A stretch of DNA of 64,000 nt from Bolinopsis microptera (taxonomy: Eukaryota; Ctenophora; Tentaculata; Lobata; Bolinopsidae). Below the pieces are notes generated by a model that saw only the letters and a list, made by a program, of their open reading frames with translations, made no database searches and was not told the DNA's origin. Position 1 is the stretch's first letter, and each line of letters opens with the position of its first letter. Both the position numbers and the translations under genes were made by a program. The stretch spans positions 6,073,246 through 6,137,245 of the forward strand of contig NC_087081.1 of assembly GCF_026151205.1 (NCBI RefSeq). The letters are read 5' to 3'. Shown here one piece after another: positions 57,501 through 64,000 of the stretch.

Positions 57501-60500
57501 ATTCAGTTAATTATTGAGACACTAACTGGAAATGCTGGTCCATCTGTTGAGCGGAGTTAAAGGAAGAGTTACACTGTCTACAGTACGGGTTCTTGAGAGC
57601 AGGGGGTGCAATGTAAAGAGTACACCCTCCTTCGTTCATGCGTTTAAATAACATGTCGTTACTGATGATACTCTCCGGGAGCCGAACTAGCTGACCTGGG
57701 GGAGCGGGGGTTTTATTGATTAACTTATCGGACTTTTGAACGGACATTAATTGGACGCTGGAGGAATGTCCGATCAAATAACGTCTGATGAGGTAGAAGC
57801 TTGTCCGACAGTTATACCGCTAATTAAGACATTAATTGACAAATAATTTTGTGAATTGTAATTAACTGACTAATGTTGCAATCCAGAGAAATTATATTCT
57901 GTGCCATTTGAGTCTTCACCATGCGACCTATGCGACTATGCGACCTATGCGACTATACGACTATCCAACCTATGCGACCTAAGGTAGCTTATACTAACCA
58001 GCAACTAGCGTGTTATCAGATCCGTGGCCCACTGTAGCCACGATCTGACCAGGTGCCATTACACCTCCACTATTAGAAACCATGGGTACTGGCATAGCCA
58101 TTATCTGAGGAGATGATGACGTCATCATTGGTCCTGATGACGTCATCATTAGAGAGGGAGATGACGTGATGATCATGCCGCTTTGAGGTGAGGTTAGGAG
58201 AGGTTGGAGGAGGTTGGAGCTGCACTGAGATGAGGTTAGGGGAGTGTTTGAGACGAGGGGTGGGAGGTCGCTGACAACAGTCGTGTTGGGTGGTAAACTG
58301 TCTAATTCAGAGGTAAACGGTAAATTCGCTGAGGTTTGAGGTTGGGTGTATGAGGTTTGAGGTTGAGAGTCTTTTTCTTTCATTGATTCCGCTTTTATTT
58401 CACCTGGTGTGGAAAATTGGGGTTAGTTATAACAGTGAAGAGCGTTATTTTATCATACATTTTATGATCGTTCGTTTCGTGGATACAATCTCGATATCAA
58501 CTGTACAGTCACATATATCTCAGCTATTAAATTGAACACACCAAAAACTAGTCCTAGATATTTTTAAATCCGCCAAATTGCATGTTAAAAGGGTGCCAAG
58601 AACTATAAATGTTTCGCACTTGAAGTTGAAGCCACTGTTTTACCGAGAAATAATTTCATCGAACTAACTCTGCGTCATTGAGTTTGAGTGGTAATTTATA
58701 GCAATGTCTCGGCTGCGTTTAGTACTGGGTAAAAAGCGACCAGTGCACTTCTTGAAAAGTAGGGTCTGACGGGAGATGAACTATATTTTTTCTGACACAC
58801 GGCAGCAATTAACCAATCAGTCAATTCAACCATGCAGACCAATCAAAACCAAGGGTCACGTTTCAAAACAAATCGTACATCTCTTCATGTTCACAGGACA
58901 ATTAATCTGCTCTAGCTAAATAACGGTTTAGCCATGTCTCGGCTACAAAGCTATCCCCAAACGCGGGGTCTAGTGTCGGGGGAAGTGAACAATTTTTTCC
59001 TGACAGCGAAACCCCAATCAGCTTCCAAGGTCCAGCATTGACCTATCAATCTAATCCTAGAATCACTGTAATAATCCCAAAACTTCACTAACCTTCCCCA
59101 CTTGGTCCCATCAGACTATTCACAAGGTCTTGCAGAAGGTCTGGCTCGTTTATCAACTTTTGTAACACATCCTGCAATTCCTCATTTATTCTGGATGTTT
59201 CCGAGCTCAATTCTGTTCTGGAATCTTCTTCTTCGCATTCCTCGCTCTGTGAAACGTCCTGTTTGAGTGGTATCAAATAAGATTAATAGCCACTCATTTA
59301 AGATCCATTTTAATTCCCATATTCAATGGTTGTTCACATATCCGAAAGTTTACCACTATCAGATTGGAATTTAGTGGAATCCGAATTAATATCATTCTAG
59401 AGGGTAAAATTAAAATTCTGATTACGTAATCAACAGCAATCCGTCATCATTCGGAAACCCAAATTACGTAATATTACGTAATATGTTAACAACCCTTAAC
59501 ATATGACTTGAAAATTGGATGTTGGGAGACTTAATCTGTCAATTCATTTTGACAAACTGAAGTGCCGCTACAGACTACGCCGATTATTACCATCATATTC
59601 GCACTCTTAAAACCCGCATTACTTAAATAAAATTATATTCGAGACTTGCGAAGAGCTCTGCAGTGACCCGGTGACCGTTAAACGAACGAGCAATTTGTCC
59701 ATTTCAGCGAGTGATCATCAGATCATGTGACCCAATCACGAGGTGTCATGTTAACCTGGTGATGAATCACGTGGTGTCATGGCAACCTGGTGATGAATCA
59801 CGTGACCAGTCGTATGAGATGTTAAAGTTTATGCCATACTGGGAACCTTCCTCAACCCATTATCTCGACAAGTCGACACGAGGCATTTAATTGGAAGGGG
59901 ATAAAATCTTAAACTGTTATAATATAGCGATTGGGAGTCGTTAGTGCCGTTGAGTCACGGTGTGGCGGAGAGGGATTTAATGATTGGTGTATGCAGCAAA
60001 GTTGAGACACTAAATAAGAATTAAGCAAGCTTGAGAGGGATTTAATGATTGGTGTATGCAGCAAAGTTGAGACACTAAATAAGCATTAAGCAAGCTTGAG
60101 AGGGATTTAATGATTGGTGTATGCAGCAATGTTGAGACACTAAATAAGCATTAAGCAAGCTTGAATTTGAGAGGGAATGTCGAGATCGGTAGCTATATGG
60201 GTTATATAGTAGTGTTGAAAGTATTAAAACAAATAATTTGAGATCATGAATACGATGTTGTCACATTGAAACGTTGAATAGGTAATTCCTTTCCTCATAA
60301 GATTGGTAAGTGCCTTTTTCAAACGGGATCAATAGAAATTTACCCAAGAAAACACAGTAATGAATATGATATATAATTGCATATAAATGAGCTTCACGAT
60401 AACTGCTTGACATTTCCTCATTTCAAAAGTTCAAATAACCCGCAAGTTATCGATTTCTTCTTAAGCTTGCTAGTAGATATAATATAGAGTGTTAAATCAA

Positions 60501-62775
60501 ATTACATAAATCGAGACGATATAGGTATATCTGTTGCCATTTTACTGAGACCACGACATTAACTTTAATATGACTTCCCGTATAGTAACCGAAGACATCC
60601 AGAAACTTTTAAATTTAAGTTGCTATCTCAAAGCTTTCATATTTTTTGACGAAAATAGCTTTTTTAAAAAGAAAGGTGCAGGCCACACCCACTATAAACG
60701 ACGACACCTTTTTACTTTTACAAAATCTAAGTTGGATCCATATCTGCGACCCTTCAAATTTTTCAGCAATTCTGACTAGAATTAGTATTACGTACGTTAT
60801 TTAAGGGTGACCTGTGGGTAATGAGTCAGCTGGCCCACCCTGTAGCTGAAGAAGTGATTAAACAAGTGATATGTCACATACTCAGAGCAGGTTATATTTC
60901 TTGAAAGCCATTAATTCTATCAAGTTCTTCTTAAATAATAAAAACATAAAATGATAACCAAGATTCTGACCAGTATAGAAGATATATCAGGCGCGTTGTT
61001 ATCTACGTCCAGTATGATATCCTGTGTTTCCACTTCCGGTTGTAGTGATGTGGATGATACTGAGCGTGATCTACCTGCAGAGGTTATCAACATCATCACA
61101 CTGTAATTCTAAGATTAATTCTTATATAAATATATCTGGCGGGGAGGTAAAGGGGAGTTGACACTATTTGTTGTATTTAGTGCAGGCTCCAAGCAGAGCC
61201 CGCAAGAAAGGCCCTGACCCAGCTGAGTTGAACACATGTACTAATGTACTAATGTATCCTTTGTGCTATTGGACGGAGAATACATGATGTGCTGTATCTT
61301 AATTATCGGTGTGGTCTTTGATCGCCGCTACAACCACTCTAATTGGGACAAGTTTGGAATCAAGGAGCAGTTCTGCTTCACCAAGCCGTTTTGTCACTTC
61401 ATATATTTATCATCAAGTTGCTTTGTCACTTTGTCGCTTTGTCGCATGTTAGCTCACTCATATCTCGTGATGTTGGTGTGTAACAATGCAGGTAAATGTT
61501 TTGTTGTTTGGGGACCGGTTTTTGGTACCCGGCCAATGTTTACAAAATAATATAATACATAACAATATAATTTTATTTAATATGCGTGAATATGAAATTG
61601 AAAATGTTGATTACGTCTATTCATTAAAAACAAAAACAGAAACTTTAAAAATTAAAACTTGTATATCATGATTTATTAACATAGTGACAATTAATTTGAT
61701 TTGATACGACAGATGATCACACGCACTGTTTTATAAGCTACTTGTGTCAGATTACTGATCTAAATCCTTCCTTGGATTGAGTCTAGGTTTTAGCTGCATT
61801 GAATTATGTAGATTTTAAGGAGTATGATCGCAGGTGTACTTTGTGGCACACTTACACCACTTAGCAATGATTGTGGCCCTTAAACAACAGTTTGTGATCT
61901 ACTCTCAGGAATTACTAAATAGGGTATTTAGGGGCTATGTAGATAAGCAGGCTAACCAGAAGAAGGCAGACTCAGTGATTATCTACAAATCTACATAATT
62001 GCACCTGAAACCGAATCTACAGTGCGTCTGACGAATAATATAGGCGGTAAAACCACTTTTAGTATGATAATTAGTAAAGATCGTTAATTAGCGAGCACTA
62101 CTGAATAGCGGTTATGTTTATAGGAAAAGAGACTTACTTTCAGATTTCCTATTTTTTAGAAGAGTAGGCAGGTCTTGATCCAAATCCATCGTGTATTCGG
62201 GACTGTTCAGTTCCTTTATCAACTCCCGGCGTATCTGTAAGCAGATTATATGTTGTAACGTGATGCCCTTAGGTAAGGTAACACAAGACACGTGATACTC
62301 GCTAGTTATCGGCTAGGTCACGTGCCTCGTGATATCTGTACTCATGAATTTGAAGGGTTTCTAAGAAAAGTTTTGCGGATTTGAAATATGATGACTATTT
62401 GTGACTAGTTTATATTGGTGCTAAAACTCTAAAAGTAAGCTGAACGACGCTGTCAGAAATGGTGGAAAATTAATACAAGAGTTGCTCTTGAATTCTTGAA
62501 CGGTACCTAACAGTGTTAAACGGTACCTTAAACAGTACTTAACGGTACCTTGTAACCCCCCCCCCCCCTTAAACGGTTTCTTGTAACCCCCCCCCCCCTT
62601 TAAACGGTACCTTGTAACCCCCCCCCCCTTAAACAGTACCTTGTAAACCCCCCCCCCCCCCCCCCCCCTTAAACGGCACCTTGTAACTGTTTTTACCTTG
62701 TAACTGTTCTTACCTTGTAACTGTTCTTAGCACCAGTCTTCAGCTTCCTCATTAACTCTATCGTCCTAGCCTCAC
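51489..62775 (-). CDS. C2H2 zinc-finger protein, 5' end beyond the readable exons
   Basis: Minus-strand exons in order: 62775-62714, 62234-62138, 61074-61007, 59258-59093, 58403 to about 57994, 57819-57527, 57272-57187, 55982-55865, 55634-55500, 52318-52179, 51682-51489. Most junctions are in phase; the 3' end of the 58403 exon is uncertain (a phase-0 donor is needed, and the best GT is weak). The N-terminal part is Ser/Glu/Asp-rich with a Ser/Thr/Met-rich stretch (exon 58403), suggesting a regulatory region. Fingers follow: YCRQC..., CEMCKMAFCVQAHYDKH, CETCGRVFGVQFQLDSH, CPRCFYSFGFEGDITRHKAL (formed across a splice), CEACQKSFPTSLGLQNH, CTLCFKKFCLEADYLKHINT, CHFCTKTFSTQRKLLTH and CKFCGVWCQNQSELVDH. 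Spacing is mainly C-x2-C-x12-H-x3/4-H, with irregular linkers unlike KRAB-type arrays. A nuclear nucleic-acid-binding role is likely. At least 585 residues; the first exon is not identified. Confidence 0.8.
52402..53266. mobile_element. TA-flanked TIR element in a zinc-finger intron
   Basis: Starts taccttactcgggaatatta and ends with its inverse (taatattcccgagtaaggta). Inside each end lies a further gccatatttt(t)cccggtc block. It is 865 bp, with no transposase, and the TA borders suggest Tc1/mariner-type mobilisation. Confidence 0.8.
53650..54965 (+). pseudogene. Broken coding region of unknown family nested in a zinc-finger intron
   Basis: Four consecutive plus-strand open frames (53716-53955, 54019-54357, 54438-54746, 54750-54965) are separated only by short gaps and single stops. 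The first two are in one frame and the last two in another. Their composition is protein-like (for example WSDEFNKKIENGVLWLIDGF, then ILLDVLVDKIDVNEKCK), with a hydrophobic helix near the end (about 54880-54950). This suggests one former protein of roughly 400 residues, now interrupted by about three stops and one frameshift. No introns are apparent, so it may be a retrocopy, but I saw no poly-A tail or duplication. It is antisense to the host gene. Confidence 0.6.
55990..56048. promoter_or_regulatory. Overlapping CRE and E-box palindromes
   Basis: Within about 55 bp there are three to four TGACGTCA-type sites interleaved with CACGTGAC sites (gtgacgtcacgtgacgtgtg and its continuation). It lies just upstream, in the minus sense, of the zinc-finger exon 55982-55865, leaving very little room for a pyrimidine tract. 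It could be an intronic enhancer (bZIP/bHLH sites) or simply a local tandem expansion. Confidence 0.4.
56146..56610. repeat. 12-bp minisatellite, about 38 units
   Basis: Units GGTGACACACAG and GGTGACAGACAG alternate in blocks, suggesting higher-order duplication. It lies in an intron of the zinc-finger gene. As 12 is a multiple of three, long open frames appear on both strands (for example THRVTDRV and CVTLSVTL), and these are not genes. Confidence 0.95.
57916..57985. repeat. Short GCGACCTAT/GCGACTAT tandem repeat
   Basis: About seven short units (atgcgacct, atgcgact, atacgact) close to the donor of the zinc-finger exon that starts at 58403. It may confuse recognition of that exon's 3' end. 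Confidence 0.7.
58404..59092. other. Zinc-finger intron with diverged internal repeat
   Basis: Two stretches (about 58715-58830 and 58935-59025) share gtctcggct, gggtct, ggaagtgaac / gagatgaact, ttttt(t)ctgaca and accaatcag, a diverged duplication of about 100 bp. There is no separate gene. Confidence 0.4.
59968..60170. repeat. Three direct copies of an approximately 65-bp unit
   Basis: The unit begins gagagggatttaatgattgg and ends taagcattaagcaagctt, repeated three times with only a few changes, in the long zinc-finger intron 59259-61006. A direct repeat of tgaatcacgtg(g/a) with aacctggtgatg lies just upstream (59750-59800). Confidence 0.9.
61075..62137. other. Zinc-finger intron with a copy of the left-edge repeat
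   Basis: Around 61490-61560 the sequence matches the repeat at the window's left edge. A plus-strand open frame at 61263-61550 (contains FDRRYNHSNWDKFGIKEQFC) has a protein-like stretch but no recognised domain, and it ends in that repeat. It may be the remnant of a transposable-element protein. Confidence 0.4.
62515..62712. repeat. Poly-C interrupted repeats
   Basis: Four units of the type cttgtaac(C8-20)ttaaacggta, followed by three of ctgttcttaccttgtaa that lead directly into the zinc-finger exon at 62714. The last of these units supplies the exon's donor: on the minus strand AACAGTTACAAG|GTAAGA is repeated. C-run lengths are unlikely to be exact. Confidence 0.85.
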
Positions 62776-64000
62776 CTAAAACACATTACCTTTATAAGCT
62801 CGTGATTTGAAGCAAGCAATTTATTCGACTTAGTGTATACTGTTGAAGTCGTTATATTTTGCTACAGTTTGATAAGTAAATGAATAATTTCGCAAGTCGT
62901 GAAATCAAGTTCTCAAGTTAAGTGATCGAAAAGTTCAAGTTGAGATTTGATAAAGCTCACAGCCATTTATTGAACTGTTTCAATTTCGTGTGCACTCAGA
63001 TTGAAAATAGTCACGTGACCTGTGAAATGACTCATTTCAACTGTGAAGTGTGAGTTCAATATTTGATTGGTGGTTTCTAAGAAAAATTAGAACTATTCTG
63101 ATTTAGGAGGGTGATTATGACCGAATCACCTAATTTAAGATGGTGATTATGACTGACTCAACTAATTCAAGAGGGTGATTATGACTGACTCGCCTAATTC
63201 AGGAAGGTTATTATAACTGGCTCACATAATTCAGGATGGTGATTATGATTGGCTCACCTAATTATGACTGGCTCACCTAATCTAGGAGGATGATTAAGTT
63301 GAGATTTGATAAAGATTTGATAAAGCTCACAGCCATTTATTGAACTGTTTTAATTTCGTGTGCACTCAGATTGAAAATAGTCACGTGACCTGTGAAATGA
63401 CTCATTTCAACTGCGAAGTGTGAGTTCAATATTTGATTGGTGGTTTCTAAGAAAAATTAGAACTATTCTGATTTAGGAGGGTGATTATGACCGAATCACC
63501 TAATTTAAGATGGTGATTATGACTGACTCAACTAATTCAAGAGGGTGATTATGACTGACTCGCCTAATTCAGGAAGGTTATTATGATTGGCTCACCTAAT
63601 TCAGGATGATGATTATGACTGGCCCACCTAATTTATGATGGTGATTATGACTGGCTCACCTAATTCAGGATGTTAATTATGACTGGCTCATTTAATTCAG
63701 GATGATGATTATGACTGGCTCACCTAATTTATGAGTTTATGATGGTGATTATGACTGACTCACCTAATTCAGGATGGTGATTATGACTGACTCACCTAAT
63801 TCAGGATGATGATTATGACTGGCTCACCTAATTGAGGATGGTGATTATGACTGACTCACCTAATTCAGGATGGTGATTATGACTGGCTCACCTAATCTAG
63901 GAGGATGATTATGACTGACTCACCTAATTCAGGATAGTGATTATGACTGACTCACCTAATTCAGGATGGTGATTATGACTGACTCACCTTATTGAGGAGG
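62776..64000. repeat. Duplicated segment built on about 32-bp repeats
   Basis: About 62937-63235 is repeated at about 63295-63595 (gttgagatttgataaagctc onward) with few changes. From about 63110 to the window end the unit gattatgactg(a/g)ctcacc then taattcaggatggt recurs about 25 times. The array runs off the right edge. The upstream exons of the zinc-finger gene must lie in or beyond it; none is visible here. Confidence 0.9.

Noticed and set aside
58090-58160. Two TGACGTCATCAT sites as a promoter element
   Set aside because: They lie within the Ser/Thr/Met-rich coding exon of the zinc-finger gene and encode its MMTSS repeats.

Overview
This 64-kb window is nuclear DNA from an animal. It is AT-rich, its genes are split by GT-AG introns (mostly 0.1-0.4 kb where no repeats have entered), and its protein families are animal-type: a TRIM-NHL ubiquitin ligase, a secreted sushi/LDL-A protein, a tyrosine-kinase-like pseudokinase and a C2H2 zinc-finger protein. 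Non-LTR retrotransposon remains, a tRNA-derived SINE and many inverted-repeat DNA transposons fit an invertebrate, possibly a non-bilaterian. The sequence alone does not fix the species. There are no prokaryotic operons, CRISPR arrays or complete viruses.

Layout. 1-3.1 kb: decayed LINE reverse-transcriptase tails on the minus strand. 2.6-7.1 kb: a tandem duplication carrying two copies of a small secreted-protein gene, each with its own disabling change. 7.5-10.7 kb: a 31-bp minisatellite, then the C-terminal half of a pseudokinase gene. 11.3-12.1 kb: a TA-flanked inverted-repeat transposon. 13.7-21.2 kb: an intact 15-exon TRIM-NHL gene (768 codons), whose first intron holds a foldback element, a LINE tail and an interspersed repeat. 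22.3-25.6 kb: a second copy of that repeat composite and a nested TIR element. 26.7-36.2 kb: a minus-strand, 11-exon secreted gene (signal peptide, LDL-A, three sushi domains, furin-type site, GCC2/GCC3-like cysteine module). Its introns hold two minisatellites, a long hairpin, LINE fragments, a nested SINE and a duplicated LDL-A exon. 36.2-47.8 kb: gene-poor, built largely of inverted repeats and TIR elements, with short telomere-like stretches. 47.8-50.1 kb: a plus-strand secreted-protein gene with two duplicated first exons and a damaged 3' end. 51.5 kb to beyond 62.8 kb: a minus-strand zinc-finger gene whose 5' end lies outside the right edge of the coding I can follow. One of its introns holds a broken plus-strand coding region. 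62.9-64 kb: a local duplication made of about 32-bp repeats.

The genes do not form an obvious pathway. No single feature is clearly a new system. The most distinctive things are repeat arrays that overlap gene-processing signals: the 31-bp units that each carry a splice-donor consensus, the 35-bp units that each carry the zinc-finger gene's stop codon, and an apparent polyadenylation signal inside an intron of the secreted gene. Long inverted repeats that could form double-stranded RNA are also unusually dense. Exon coordinates were read by eye from splice consensus and reading-frame continuity and have no transcript support.
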